DNA of 64,000 bases from Macrotrachela quadricornifera (lineage: Eukaryota > Rotifera > Eurotatoria > Philodinida > Philodinidae), in contig JAJEKB010020906.1 in assembly GCA_022393335.1 (NCBI GenBank), positions 1,302,801 to 1,366,800 of the forward strand. The letters are read 5' to 3'. Shown here in pieces: positions 1 to 11,909 of the stretch. Every line of letters starts with the position of its first letter. The stretch's first letter is position 1. Under the pieces are notes generated by a model. That model was not told the origin of the DNA, searched no databases, and saw nothing but the letters and a program-made list of their open reading frames with translations. Position numbers and translations under genes: made by a program.

Positions 1-1160
1 ATGTTTGTTATTCTCGAATAAGACATTCCAAAGAAAATATAATCTCAAACGACAATTTATCTTATAGTCTATTTTTGCTAAAAATTTCAGCCCGAACAGT
101 TTAAGTGTTACTGAGTAACAGTGTGAAAATTGTTTGGAAATAATATGAAATCATACACTTCTGTTGTCGCTATTGCTCACTCTTTTCACGATATCTCAAG
201 AAAGGAAAAAACCAACATAGGGTTTTTTGTGTTTCGGAAAGCTTGAAAGAAGGACTACAAAATAAGACCATTTTCAATTTATCCAAAGATGACCTTTGAA
301 AAAATTCCAATCTCACTTTTATTCATTTGCTAAAAAAAATTAGATAGTTTTAGTGTATGAGACTATTTGTTTTGAATCATTTGTGAGTTTTTCCTCTAAT
401 TAAAGATTTGAATTGAAGTAAAATGTTATGGAGAATCTTTAAATAATAAAATAAAAACAATTAAAAGCCATCGAGATAAATTTTTATTCAGAATGTTAAT
501 ACGTACTATTCAACAATTGATGAAATTGTCAATAAATCATACTTCTATGTTCAAATCGGAGACGTTGAGATAAAAATTATTTTAATCTAATACTATTTAT
601 CATTTTATCTATGACAAGAAGACCCACTTGAATAATATAAACCTTACGTTACGTTTTCTCAGACATATTTTTGATGATATTATTTTGGTAAGATATATAT
701 CATATATAAAAAAACTATCCTTTCCATCTTCTATTGATTTATATACAAACTTTTTTTTTTGTATAGTAATAAAATTTCAAGAAAGCGCTATAAAATATGT
801 ATGTTTTCATTATTTCTGAAATAGTTTCATTGAAATATCATATTCGATTTTTATATGAAGAATAAATAGGCTATATGATGGTTATTTCATGGATGATCGA
901 ATAAAATAGTACACAGCTTATGCAATAATACTTTGGAACAGAATAAATGGAGGAGTTAAGTAGAATAGCTAGAAATTTAGAAATTAGATTATTTTTTTTA
1001 TTGAGGACTTCATTACGCGCATCGTTGATGACTGACGCTGCAATTAGGGTCGCTGACAGCGTAGATATGCAGTAATTGCAAAACTAAAATGCTTACTAGT
1101 GAATGACTTTTCTTTATCACAATAACATAGAAAAAAACTACTATTGTAAAATGAAAAAAA
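1..1160. other. AT-rich intergenic sequence, no gene seen
   Basis: No open frame with recognisable protein similarity, no tRNA-like fold and no clear tandem repeat was found in this stretch. The short open frames near 628-819 are low-complexity and phenylalanine/isoleucine-rich, as expected from AT-rich noncoding DNA. Confidence 0.6.
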
Positions 1161-1163
1161 TTA

Positions 1164-2125
1164 TTCTTCTTTCGTTTCGGAATCTGAATGCTTATCGTTG
1201 CTTGTATCAGTAGAATCCTTTGTTGAACTATATTTAATAATACTATCATCATCATCTGAATCGTCGTCGTAGTCAGAAAATGTCATACTATCAACAACAA
1301 CACTTATAAAGTAAGATGCTGATAAAGGATTCGGAGTATTGTTGACAATGCCTCGGCTAAGTCCTAGATACCAAAGCAAGGCACATATGTGTGAGCAACA
1401 GCCTACAACACGTAGTTCAACAGTACAGGAGCAGTACCAACCTTGATTAAGATTATTAGAATCATTATTATTAAATTGAATAGTAGATATGTACGATTTG
1501 CGAGTACTGTGACGAGATTGAAATCTGGATTCGACAAGATTATCAAAACTTTCAGGTATTTCGACATAAAATGCAAGCTGATCGGGATTATAGTGAGATA
1601 GTTTTAAATGATCCTGAATATAAGATTACGCTTAATGGATTTGCTATGAACCTTGCGCCAACAGAAATTATTGAAGGAAAAAAGGAAACATATATATTAC
1701 TAAACGTAATATTTTTAATTTTGTTTGACATGAGAGATGGAGACAAACAGAAAATCGCATCATACTTATTCCAATAGAGAAGCTTTTGCTTTTTAAGCTC
1801 ACTCAAATGCTTTTCGAAGACGTTGTTCTTTTTCAATTGCTCTAACATTTGAGCAGCGATATCTTCATCGTCATTAACATTTAACCTATTTGCAGAACAA
1901 TAAGCATTAATCATAGCACAAATGATAGTAAGATCATCTCCAACGTGATTAATAGATGAATTTGGTATAACTTGACTAAAATATCACCATTTTTTTATCT
2001 TTCCGTTCAATGGATAAAAAATGTGCAAAAAGAAGACAATATTGACAAATGCGGATACCATTTTCAATTACCCAACGGGTTTTAGGTATACAACGAGTTT
2101 TATTTGCTTATTCGACAGAGAACTG
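1164..2125 (-). pseudogene. Decayed DDE transposase C-terminal region with SWIM-type zinc finger
   Basis: Read on the minus strand through several frames, this stretch gives a recognisable order of blocks. They are a KTRWVIE segment near 2080, an IPNSSINHVGD...CAMINAYC segment near 1950-1900, an acidic linker, a SRFQSRHS segment near 1530, and finally WYCSC...GCCSHICALLWYLG near 1440-1380, which is a CxCx(n)CxH SWIM zinc finger. An Asp/Ser-rich tail ends near 1164. This order matches the C-terminal half of DDE_Tnp_4-like transposases with a SWIM finger that are common in invertebrate genomes. At least two frame changes and the missing N-terminal catalytic part show that it is dead. The family name is from memory of the block pattern; the finger itself is directly visible. 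Confidence 0.6.
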
Positions 2126-3386
2126 TTTTTTTTCAATTAAAAAATCAGGTATGACTGGCTGAAATCCTAATGTTTTCATCGATTTGATTGAATCTCTAAA
2201 CTATTAGTGGCAACGAAATTAAAAGTAGCCTTTTATAAGTAATTGAATCTAGTTGAAAAGTCATAAAATCATATGAGAAACGAACAACAAAACGGCAAAT
2301 ACTAATTTGACTTTTGAGCACAGAATATTAATTGTTCATAAAAAATGTACGAATTTATTTTGAATGTTGAAATGAAAAAAATTGCGAATCTCCAACAGTT
2401 AATTTTTTAAAGAAACGTTAGATAATAGAATATATCAATAATTAAAAAATTATGTACTAGAGAATCTCATTTGAGTTAATCATCCCTTTTTCATTAAAAT
2501 TCATGGAATAATGTCTTTTCTAGTTTCTGTAGCGTGTATATACTTCACATAAGAAATGAATTTGAAAAGCTGTACTAAGTTTCCAATAGATATATATATA
2601 TGACGTTAGAGAACAACTATCAATTAGCTACTTGGATAAAAAAATTCTTAGTTTTCATTATGTTTTAGTTTTTTCTTAATTATCTCGGGTGCGACATAAA
2701 GAGTGCAACATTTAATATTTTGCAGATATCTCATCATAGATAAACGATATAATTTTGATTTTTTTCTTAAAAGATGCGATGTGGAAAGCTCTAAAAAAAT
2801 GTAAGCTCAAATCCACTTTGACTTGCTCTGATAAGGTCTCCCATATTTAAAATGAATAGGTTATATGATAGTCCTATGTCTTACTACCTATACATAATGT
2901 CTAATGTCACGTCTGGCCCCTCTCCTATTGGTCAATTTTGTTTATCAATCAAATTTCAGCAAGCATTTTTTCTGCTATTATTCGGATGAAGCATAGATAT
3001 ATTCGAATCATTTACGGGTTATCAAGAGATGTCTTAAATACAGCCCGAACAATCCTATGTTTCATATGGATGATAGTTGAAGTCTAATATTGGCCCAGGG
3101 TATATACAAGATTTCAGCAAGGGACCTCTCTGCTACTATTCGAGTGAAACATGAACATATTCGGACGACAAGTCAATTCCTTCTCCTCGCGCCGTTTTCT
3201 GGGTTATGCTAACGGACCTCTGTATACTTCTCTTGAATTACATAACATACAATAATCATACTTCACCCACAACCGAAAAGCCGAGCAATTTGCATAGGGT
3301 ATAGCTAGTTTATATTATAGTTATTAACAATAAGCTTTAAACTGCCTCGATTTAATTTCGTTTTTTTATTAGCGACTGTTAAATAA
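2126..3386. other. Noncoding, AT-rich; two diverged copies of a ~57-bp segment
   Basis: No gene is visible. Two related segments begin with TTTCAGCAAG near 2955 and 3111 and continue with a similar CTGCTA...ATTCG block, about 155 bp apart, so a short direct duplication is likely. The rest is unremarkable AT-rich sequence, with a short (TA)n run near 2591. Confidence 0.45.
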
Positions 3387-4459
3387 TTAACTGTCGCGAT
3401 TTTGCGAACTAAACCATGTTTTTTTGATGTTTTTTTCAGTGACGGATGGGGATTTAGGTGTTGGTGGTGTGTTAAATGACGAATAATAAACAGCATTATT
3501 AGATAATTCGTTAATAATATCAACTACATCAGCATCAATACCTTTGTAAAAATTAATTAAACTATCACTTTGATCATCATTTAAATCATCGTTCAATTCA
3601 GTAACAGGAGTTGGTAACTTTTCTTCATCTTCGATACCGTTCTGCGGAATTAACTTCCACATATCACTTCATATGGTGTTGTTTTGATTAGAGAAGGCAT
3701 TCGTGTGGTAACACCATAAATGACTAGTGTTAGAGCCAAAGAGCAATTTGTAGAATTATTAGTGCACATCCATTTACCGAGAGCATCACACAAAATTCCA
3801 TTTGCTCTTTCAACGCATTCTTGACTTTGCAGATGTCCCGGTCTTCCGCGAATAAAAAATAAATCTGGAAATAGAGTTTTTAATTCTGTGATAACATTCA
3901 AAATAAATTCATGGCTGTTATCACTATGAAGTATTCGTGGTGGTCCAAAAGTAAAAAATAGTTCGCGTAATTTTGTTACACTTTCATTAGCAGACTTATT
4001 TCGTAGCGGAAACGCTCATAAAAATTTACTAAAGTGATCGATGCAATTTTAAACCCAAGAATAAATAATATCAGGTAACATTTTATCAGGTCTTGAACAC
4101 ATGTCGATTAAGTCAATTTGGGGATGTGTCATTACTCCTAATGAAATAATAGGTTCTGAGGCGACATGTTGTTTAAATGGTTTTCTTGTTTGACATGGTA
4201 AGCATTGTTTCAAGAATATTTCAACGGAAAATCGAGGAATCCATGAGTATTACGAATTTAATTCAAAATAAGTCTTTTCACGACCACCATGCAAGACAGC
4301 AGTGTGTGCTTCATTTATAACATTATAAAATATTTCGTAAACACAAATTGGTTGTTTTGATTTACTACAAGTAAGAATATCAACATCAGCTATTTTAACT
4401 AACGAGGGTACTTTCCCGAGCGATGAAAAGCTTTTGAAGTGATATTTGGTCATAAGTAA
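3387..4459 (-). pseudogene. Ginger/KRBA2-type integrase pseudogene (C-terminal part)
   Basis: The minus strand encodes, in order: a histidine/cysteine region (HTAVLHGGREKTYFEL near 4300, then a CLPCQTRKP segment near 4200), an integrase core with QIDLIDM near 4100, HSDNSHEF near 3920 and SQECVERANG near 3815, then an acidic GIEDEEKLPTP linker near 3640-3600. The two aspartates and the glutamate of ECVERANG fit the D,D-E triad of rve-type integrases. The GRPGHLQSQ/VERANG region is typical of the KRBA2/GIN-like group related to Ginger DNA transposons and Gypsy integrases. Several nonsense codons and a frame change near 3655 show decay. The N-terminal part of the same gene lies at 6972-7220, separated by inserted repeats. 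Confidence 0.7.
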
Positions 4460-4460
4460 A

Positions 4461-6420
4461 GGCAAAATGGAATTCCGACATGTTTCGAAATTCTACTGGA
4501 AGTTGGACAACATTGTCGAATTTCTACAATTGTCGATATTCCTATGGAATTACGACAGAAGTTTTTTTTTTGTTGGACATTTTATTGTCCATTTTCCATC
4601 AGAATTTGGACAATATCTTTTCCAAAACAAATACATGTAAAGGTATATATAATTACTAAGGTTTTAATTTTTAAGACATATGGTGATGTGAATGCTGTGA
4701 TATCATTATTTCTTTTCAAGTAGACCTATTTTAATTTATTAAAACTTTGCATATCAATCGGAACGAGGTCATTATTCAATACCCTTAATATTTTCTTTAG
4801 TAGTATGTGATGAAGATTTTGTATTTCTTTTCGTCATTACATCAAATCATCTTTCAATACCCTCGAATATCTTAGATAGCACGTGAACTAAATCATTATT
4901 CTTTTCGTCATCTATTATGTATATTCTTTGTTTTGTCTAGATCTAATCAGACATACATATATAGGGTGGTCTAAAAGTAGCTTTACAATAAGAAATGTGA
5001 ATATCTTCGCTATTTTGTCTTTTTATAATAATACAAAATTTTTGTTTGAGCTCTCTGTAAGCAAAAAAAATGCCTCCACCACTACCTTTGGAATGACCTA
5101 AGTGATATGATGAAATAAATAATTGTTTATGATTCAGCACTTTTAGAAAAACCCTTTTTTTATTGTGTATAATCGAATAGATAACGTCCTGCGATTCAGA
5201 ATTTAGCAAGCAGAACTCTTCAAGATTCAGTATACTTTGGCAGAACCTTTTTAGTTCCGCTTAATTGCGTAGACAACGTAACACGCTTTATTATTAGAAG
5301 GTAGAATCTTCAGGAGGTCTGCGTTTATCAAATAGAATTCCTTCGGTTCAGCATAGTCGAAGAAATATTTTATTAAATTTCAGGATTTAGTAAGCAGGGT
5401 CATTAAGGTTCGGTTTTCTTTGACAAAACCTTTTTGTTTCAATATATTTGGATAGAGAATAACCTACGGCTCAAACTAGAGAGGCAGAATCTTCGAGACT
5501 TCCACACTAACAGAACAGAATCTATTGAGATTCTGTATTTGTGCGCAGAATTCTTTTGGTTCCATATAGTTGAAAAGATTAATTTGTCAGGGTTCAGTAT
5601 TGAAATGCAGAACCTTGAAAAGCTCCACATGTACCAGACAGAACTCTTTCGGTTCAAGATTTGATAGCGAGAACCGTTCAGGGTTCCGTATCTGTCCGCA
5701 GAACCTTTTTGATTCCATATAGATTAATCGATAATTTTCCATGTTTCTGTATTAAGGGAGAGATTTCTACAAAATTCTATAGATATTGAACATAATCTGC
5801 TAGGTTTAGTACTGTCCTACAAAAACCTTCCCACGGTTCAGCATTTTGAGACAGAACCCTTTGAGATTCATCAAGTATTGGACGGAAATCGCTGGACTCA
5901 ACACCCTCTTCCAAAAGGGTTTTCATGGTTCAGCATCGATAGACAGAAACTTCTGTGGTTCAGTATTGATAGACAGAAACACTCATAGTTTAGCATTATT
6001 GGACAAAACCATTTATAGTTTTTTAACTGCTATACAAAACTGTTTTTGGCTCTGTATACGCTGCTGTACCAAAAAGGGTTGTACAAATCCCTTTTCTTTC
6101 AGAGAACGATATCCAGCTCTTTCTAATTAAGTAATTGCTCATTGCTTGTGAAATAAAGAAAGCCACATTCTAACATATATTGAGAATGTATTTGAAAAGT
6201 ATATTGTCGTATTGCCGGTGGAGAATCGACAATAAAACTAAAATATAAATTATACACGCTGTCCAAATTCTGGTGAAAAATGGACAACAAAATTTCCAGT
6301 CAAAAAAAATTCTGTCGTAATTCCATAAGAATTTCGACACTTGTAGAAATTCGACAACGTTGTCCAAATCGTAGTAGAATTTCGACATGTTTTGAAATTC
6401 TTTTTGTCGTAATTACATAG
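4461..6420. mobile_element. Non-autonomous inverted-repeat element with internal minisatellite
   Basis: Sequence from about 4461-4640 recurs in inverted orientation at about 6262-6420: both arms contain AATTCTACT, TTGGACAAC, TTGTCGAATTTCTACAA, ATGGAATTACGACAGAA and TTGTCCATTTTTC-like blocks in the same order. This gives arms of roughly 150-180 bp with some mismatches. The interior has no transposase. From about 5125 it is filled by a degenerate repeat (separate entry). The element sits inside the broken integrase gene. It is best described as a foldback-like or MITE-like DNA element; the superfamily is unknown because no target-site duplication or transposase was identified. Confidence 0.75.
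5125..6060. repeat. Degenerate ~34-36 bp minisatellite (GGTTCAG...CAGAACC type)
   Basis: The motif pair GGTTCAGTATT and CAGAACC(T)TTT returns about every 34-36 bp over roughly 0.9 kb, with many substitutions; good examples lie at 5575-5720 and 5835-5970. Copies can be read as GGTTC...GAACC, so each unit is partly palindromic. The array fills the interior of the inverted-repeat element at 4461-6420. Open frames across it are by-products of the repeat. Confidence 0.7.
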
Positions 6421-6424
6421 AACC

Positions 6425-6941
6425 TAAGTAAAGCCTGGTGAGACTAGAAAAATTCCAAAAGGATAAGAACCCATATGACTTCGTTCTAGAGTTCTGACCA
6501 TTTTAATGGATTTTTAGCCTATGGCAAGGTACTGACAAAAGTATCGAATGAAGAAATTTCGACTTGGAATTTTGCTCATATGTAGGTCTCATGATCTTTA
6601 GTATATGCTAAAAGTTTCAACGAAAACGGATGTTTCTTTCTCGAGATAACGAATTTGCAAGAAAACTCGATTTTTCTGAGCTCTCTGTGAAATGTGACTA
6701 TTTCTTGAAAATTCATTATCTCGAAAAAGAAACATCCGTTTTCGTTGAAACTTTTAGCATATACTAAGGATCATGGGATCTACATATAGGCAAAATTTCA
6801 AGTCGAAATTTCTTCATTCGATATTTTTGTCAGTACCTTGCCATAGGCTAGAAAACACACTAAAACGGTCAGAACTCTGGAACAAAGTCATATGGGCCCT
6901 TATCCTTTTGGGATTTTTCTAGTCATACCAGGCTCTACTTA
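6425..6941. mobile_element. 517-bp palindromic foldback MITE
   Basis: The left arm (6425 to about 6675) is matched almost base for base, in inverse orientation, by the right arm (about 6705-6941). It starts TAAGTAAAGCCTGGTGAG and ends with the complement CTACTTA. Shared internal blocks include GGCAAGGTACTGACAAAA, GAAATTTCGACTTG and CGAAAACGGATGTTTC. There is no coding capacity. It lies directly beside the element ending at 6420. A TA target site is possible but not proven. Transcription through it would yield a long hairpin RNA. Confidence 0.85.
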
Positions 6942-6971
6942 CAGGCAAAATATCACTTCAAAAGCTTTTCA

Positions 6972-7220
6972 TCACTTGGGGAAGTTCCCTTGTAAGATAA
7001 ATTTGTGTCTTACCCAATAAACAAATGTTGATAAATATGCATCAGATGGTGAACCTTTCGGTAATTGTAAGCATTTTGAGATATCATCGTAAACTTGTCG
7101 TTTGATAACACATTTTTTGCGAAACTTCTTATCTAATGAAATAATATATTCATCCAGTTTTTCATAATAAATTTTCTCGTTATTATCCATTTGAACGACT
7201 TTTGAATTTGATTCCATCAT
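6972..7220 (-). pseudogene. Ginger/KRBA2-type element, N-terminal fragment
   Basis: This 82-codon minus-strand fragment begins at an ATG at 7220 and contains an IKRQVYDDISKCL helix and a VYWVRHKFIL segment. It resembles the N-terminal DNA-binding region of KRBA2-like integrase proteins, in which a short helical domain precedes a zinc-binding and integrase core. It stops at 6972 beside the palindromic element. The rest of the gene continues at 4459-3387 on the same strand, so the two parts are probably one gene split by about 2.5 kb of insertions. Sequence at 6946-6990 is an inverted copy of the start of the downstream part, so the junction is rearranged rather than a clean insertion. Confidence 0.55.
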
Positions 7221-8823
7221 TTTTACCGATATTATACGTGGGCACTTTTATATATATCCTCCTGTTGATTGTAGCACTATTTCAATTTCGTCTGGATAAA
7301 ATTAAAATTTCAATTTTGCGTAGGTAAATTTTAAATTGCGCTGAATTTTAATCTCTACCACAACATATATATGCACATATATATATATGATAGCTCTTTT
7401 TTTCTCTGTCTCTCATATTTTGTATATTTTCTTTTGCGTAATGGTGGCAGCGGTCACTTGAAGTTTGAATTAAAAAAAGATCTTTGAATTTCCATAAAAT
7501 TTCATATGTATTGCGATGACTATTTACTCTCTTATACTTACTTCCCTTATGTAATGAATTTATTGTGTATTAGATTTATAGAAAGTGTGTAACGAACTTG
7601 ATAAAGGAGCTCCTATGAGATAGTGATATTCGTATTGTTCGATCTATTTATATAAAGAACATATCCTTATATAAAAACAGATAGACAATGAATATCGACC
7701 AATTGATTGTAATGGTCATGTGAGAAGAAAAGAGTCGCGAAGTTAGACAAAGAGAAGAAATGAAGATTATATATTCCATTAGAGAAAAATTTAGCATGTA
7801 TTCAAAAAAAGTATTATTAGAATTTATGATAAAATCGTCCAAGTCAGTTAACGAAGAGTATGAAAAAACTTCATAAACATTTTTCTACCTATCCCGTACT
7901 CATCTGCTCGCCATCCCCGTTTTTCTGGATATATGGTACTGTTGTGATTTTTTTCTACTTGATTAATTTCGTTTGAAAAAGATAAAAGTAACATAAAATG
8001 TCAGGCGAGCAAATCAATCTCCTCAAGATGAAGATAATACGAAGGGGATAGTCATTTCGTCGATAGCAGTGGTCAAAAAGAAAGATTAATTAGAGGTGGC
8101 CAAGGCGAATTTGTAGCACGAGCAGCAAATACGAGTGTCTATCTAGATAGTAAGAGATGTGAATAATAGTGTAAAGAACAAGAAAAAAAAAGAGTGTTTA
8201 TATCTTGGTTGAAATATTTGATGTCCCAAAAGATCCTTTTACTTAATATTTTCAGATATCTTTGCTATCTAATTTGATTTGATCAATATTATTTTTAAAT
8301 AATAGGTAAAGATATAAAGTTCTTATTTATACAGACAAACTTTAAAAGTACTAATCAAAGCCAAGATCTTCAATTGAAATACAAAATTTTGCATGTTTTT
8401 TATTTCTCGGAAAATTTATAGATGACATTTGTTTTAATTGCTTGAATTTGGATTGAATACTAATCACTTCACTTTAGTGAGGGCAAATCAAAATAAAAGT
8501 TTAAGGGAAGATTGTTCTGTGATTGGAAAATTTAAAAACTCGAATCGCTCATAAAACCAGGAATAATTCAAAAAGAAATCGTACACAATGCTCTCTTCGA
8601 AATAGGAAAGATGTTGAATTTATGTATTTCAATGAAAGATCTTAGCTTTACTTGGTGATTTCAACGCTTGTTTGTATGAGTAGAAACTTGGTGACTTTAC
8701 CTATCATTCGAAAAAAAAATTGTTGATCAAGTCAAGTTAAATAGCAAAGATATACGAAATATTTAAGTGGAAAAATCTTTTAAGACACTCGACATTATTA
8801 AATGACACATAATTATGTATTCA
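7221..8823. other. Intergenic, AT-rich; short (AT/CA) simple repeats, no gene seen
   Basis: There is a short ATATATATGCACATATATATATATG run near 7360-7388 in pieces, and otherwise unstructured AT-rich DNA. No protein similarity was recognised on either strand. The sequence just left of 8824 is the 3' flank of the first ART-TPR gene. Confidence 0.5.
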
Positions 8824-10845
8824 TTACTGTTCTGATTGGGATTGTATTTGTTTGACAAAATCGATAGCATTGGCAGAACAATGAACGGCTGGATGATCTG
8901 GTGAAAGTGTATTCCGACGAATAAGAGCCGCTCTATTTAAAAAGACCAACGATCGTTGATACTCGTTCTTTTTTACATAAGCTAGACCTATATTGTAGTA
9001 GGTTTGTGCGATGGATGGATGTTCCGATGGCAACGATATTTTAAAGATATCCAATGCTCGCTCAAAGTATTGAAGGGCTTGATCATATTCACCCCTGACA
9101 TGAAAAATATTGCCCATATTGAGCAGTGTTGTTGAATTATCTTGATGTGTATATGGTAAAATTGTTTCTCGAATATTTAATGCACTCGTGTAATATTGAA
9201 CTGCTTCAGTGAACTTGTGTTGCTTGTAATAAATAGAGCCCAAATTATTCAAGCATTGGGCAATCGATTTCTTTTGATCACCAGGCAATTTTTGAAATAT
9301 ATCTAATGCTTGATTATATTTATCGATGGCTTGATTGAATTCTCCTTTCAATTGATCAATATTAGCCAGATTTTGTAAACATCTTGCAAGTTCCTGATGA
9401 TTTCCCATTTGTTCATACTTTTGATAGGACTTATTTAACCACTGAGAACTGATCTCCCACTCTCCTTTGGCTTTTTTTACAAGTCCTATTGAAGCCCAAA
9501 GGACAGCGATCAATGGATCATCATTTGCTAATTCATTCAATATTCGATTATAGAATTGTTCAGCTTTACCATACATCCCTGCATTGTACAATATATGACC
9601 GAGTGAAAGGCGTTCATCATAACCCTCACTTTCCTTTTGCATATGTTCCAAAAGAAGTTTCATATCATGATCATAACTTCCATTACATAGCTCCATTTGA
9701 ATAACAGTAATTTCATCCTCTTGGAAAATATCAATGAGACGAAAGACAGTTGCAATCATAAACAGAATTTCTTGTTCATTTATAAATTGACTTTGCAAAC
9801 TGATATTGGCAAATGGCTTTGCTCTGGAAGATAACCGAGGATCAACATTAATTTCGAATAGAACACGACAAAGATCATCATATTCAGATGAAATAAATGA
9901 AAGAGATTTTTGTCGATCAAGACTTGTTGATAGAAATGAATGCATCGATATTAATTGTCCTTTAGATTCTTTCAAAACATCCAGCTCCTCTTTTGACATT
10001 AGTTGACCTCGATATACACGAATTAATGTCTGATCTTGTTCTTGTTGTAACTTTTCGAGCTGCTGATATAAATCTTGGATAAAGAATCGAAATAGAAATA
10101 GAACATTAATGTCCTGCACTCGTAGAGCTTTATTGATCATTTGATAGATAAATGAATGCCGTGTATACCAATAGAGAGCTTTTCCTGGAATATAAGATTC
10201 TTCAAATTCTCGTAGTATGGACAGCTGTTCGAGGTTGCCTTCATATTCTTTTTTGCATAAATTGAAAAATTCATCTCGACTTATCTGGCTGTCACGTAGA
10301 CGAAGAAGACCATCAATGAGAAGTTGAAAATGAAGAAAGCCACCATTAACATTTGTTGATGAACGTTCTTTATTGGAAACAGAATCGGATACACTGATAG
10401 GGAGAGGTTCATCAAACAATTTCTCTCTTCTCTTTCGATCCGCTTTGATTGTCTCAATTAGTTCATTTAAACCTGTAACAATTGCTCGAATTTTAGTGAA
10501 TTTTGATACCCATTCTTGCTGTTTACTTGAATTTAAACAGTAGACGTAGATCGAATTGATTTGTCTCAATGAATGAATACGAGGAATAATAACAGATCCC
10601 AACTGTCCGCTAACGATCAATAGAATTTGATCATTTTTTGATTGACGAATGTAAGTTTCACATTCAGTACCATTTTTAAATACTCTTATATGATTAATGA
10701 CAGAGCGAAGCTGTTGCCGAGCGTTACGATTTTCATTAGAATTCACTGAATCATCAACCCATAGGAGAGAATATGTTTCCAAATTGTCACTTCTAATTAA
10801 TACTAAGGGATCAGAAGGCACTATTGAAACATCAGCTGATGCCAT
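8824..10845 (-). CDS. ADP-ribosyltransferase (R-S-E class) with receiver/TIR-like N-domain and TPR array
   Basis: A single exon encodes 673 residues from the ATG at 10845 (another ATG lies at 10863; 10845 matches the paralogue's start). Residues about 22-135 form an alternating beta/alpha domain (YSLLWVDDS, ILLIVSGQLG, SIYVYC) that looks receiver- or TIR-like. Residues about 270-385 carry the arginine-type ADP-ribosyltransferase signature: VYRG with Arg279, FLSTS (306-308) and NEQEILF with Glu357/Glu359 (ExE). About six TPRs of kinesin-light-chain type fill 420-665. The known family reaction is transfer of ADP-ribose from NAD+ to arginine; TPRs bind protein partners. No signal peptide is seen, so it is probably cytosolic. 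A shorter paralogue follows upstream in tandem. The function of the N-domain is unknown. Confidence 0.88.
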   Translation of the reverse strand: MASADVSIVPSDPLVLIRSDNLETYSLLWVDDSVNSNENRNARQQLRSVINHIRVFKNGTECETYIRQSKNDQILLIVSGQLGSVIIPRIHSLRQINSIYVYCLNSSKQQEWVSKFTKIRAIVTGLNELIETIKADRKRREKLFDEPLPISVSDSVSNKERSSTNVNGGFLHFQLLIDGLLRLRDSQISRDEFFNLCKKEYEGNLEQLSILREFEESYIPGKALYWYTRHSFIYQMINKALRVQDINVLFLFRFFIQDLYQQLEKLQQEQDQTLIRVYRGQLMSKEELDVLKESKGQLISMHSFLSTSLDRQKSLSFISSEYDDLCRVLFEINVDPRLSSRAKPFANISLQSQFINEQEILFMIATVFRLIDIFQEDEITVIQMELCNGSYDHDMKLLLEHMQKESEGYDERLSLGHILYNAGMYGKAEQFYNRILNELANDDPLIAVLWASIGLVKKAKGEWEISSQWLNKSYQKYEQMGNHQELARCLQNLANIDQLKGEFNQAIDKYNQALDIFQKLPGDQKKSIAQCLNNLGSIYYKQHKFTEAVQYYTSALNIRETILPYTHQDNSTTLLNMGNIFHVRGEYDQALQYFERALDIFKISLPSEHPSIAQTYYNIGLAYVKKNEYQRSLVFLNRAALIRRNTLSPDHPAVHCSANAIDFVKQIQSQSEQ

Positions 10846-11909
10846 TTCTAGAGTGTAGTACATATTTGATGCTAATAAAATTGTTGTACGCTGTCGTCGT
10901 AGACAATTTCTTGATAGAAAAAAGCTTTCTTCTTTCTGTTTATATTCGATATTTAATCTCCCTCTGTATCGCAACAGTACGCTATATTCATTAATCAGAA
11001 CTCAGCGTGTATTATCGAGAAATATCATCCGTTTTCGGAAAAAACCAAAATGTTGAAGAATGATATACGCCCTGTGATTTTGGACGCAAGAATATGGCTC
11101 ATGGCTTCTATACATTCGATTATTGGCCTGTTGGAAACTTTCGTTTTAAGGAACAGTTATCTCATCAAAACTGGTGTGTTACGAAATAAAACAATATAAG
11201 ATATTAACCTCGTTAACTATTGAATTTTTCCTCTTGTTTTCAAATGGACGAAGAAACGATCGTCGAATGAGTTTTTGTCATAAAATTAAGTTGAAGCCGT
11301 CATCTAAACAATTGAAAATCAAATTCACAGAAAAGATGTAAAAGTATGACGTTTCTGAAATGTAGTGGGTCTAAATCCCTCACAAATAGGTCTATTTTGT
11401 TATCAAACGATTCCTTGTGAAATTCTGCGCTAATAAAGTCATAAAGGAATAAAAATTGACCATGACTCAAAAATGGCTTTTACGCACTCCTATCCATTTC
11501 ACTATAAATACTGTCGTATTGGTCAATATTGTGAGGACCTTTCCACTCCAAGCATACCTTTTTAAAACTGTTTTGTAGAAGAGAAGAAACTGCACAGCAT
11601 ATATTAAATTCAGTCTAAATCTCGGAAAATAATCGAGTAGTAGTTGAAACAATAAAAAGAAGCTCAGATAGTTTTTTATTCAAAAAATGAGCAGTTATAG
11701 ACAGTATATTACCAGTACAATGTGTCCAGCTCATTGAAAAATTAATATTTTAGATGATGCTACACAAGATTAAAACTTCAATTCATAAAATTAAGTTTAG
11801 ACGAGTGCTTTGATTTCTCGATGATCTCATGAACCCTCTCTTAAGAATCTTTTCATTTAGAAATTTTAAGCGAACTATTTTCTAATATAAAGACTTGTTT
11901 GACAATGAT
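10846..11909. other. Spacer between the two ART-TPR genes
   Basis: This is AT-rich sequence of about 1.06 kb that should hold the promoter of the downstream ART-TPR gene and the 3' end of the upstream one. No clear TATA box, repeat or further gene was identified. Confidence 0.5.

Noticed and set aside
5434..5664. Open frames on both strands inside the inverted-repeat element
   Set aside because: They arise from the GGTTC/GAACC minisatellite and mirror one another.
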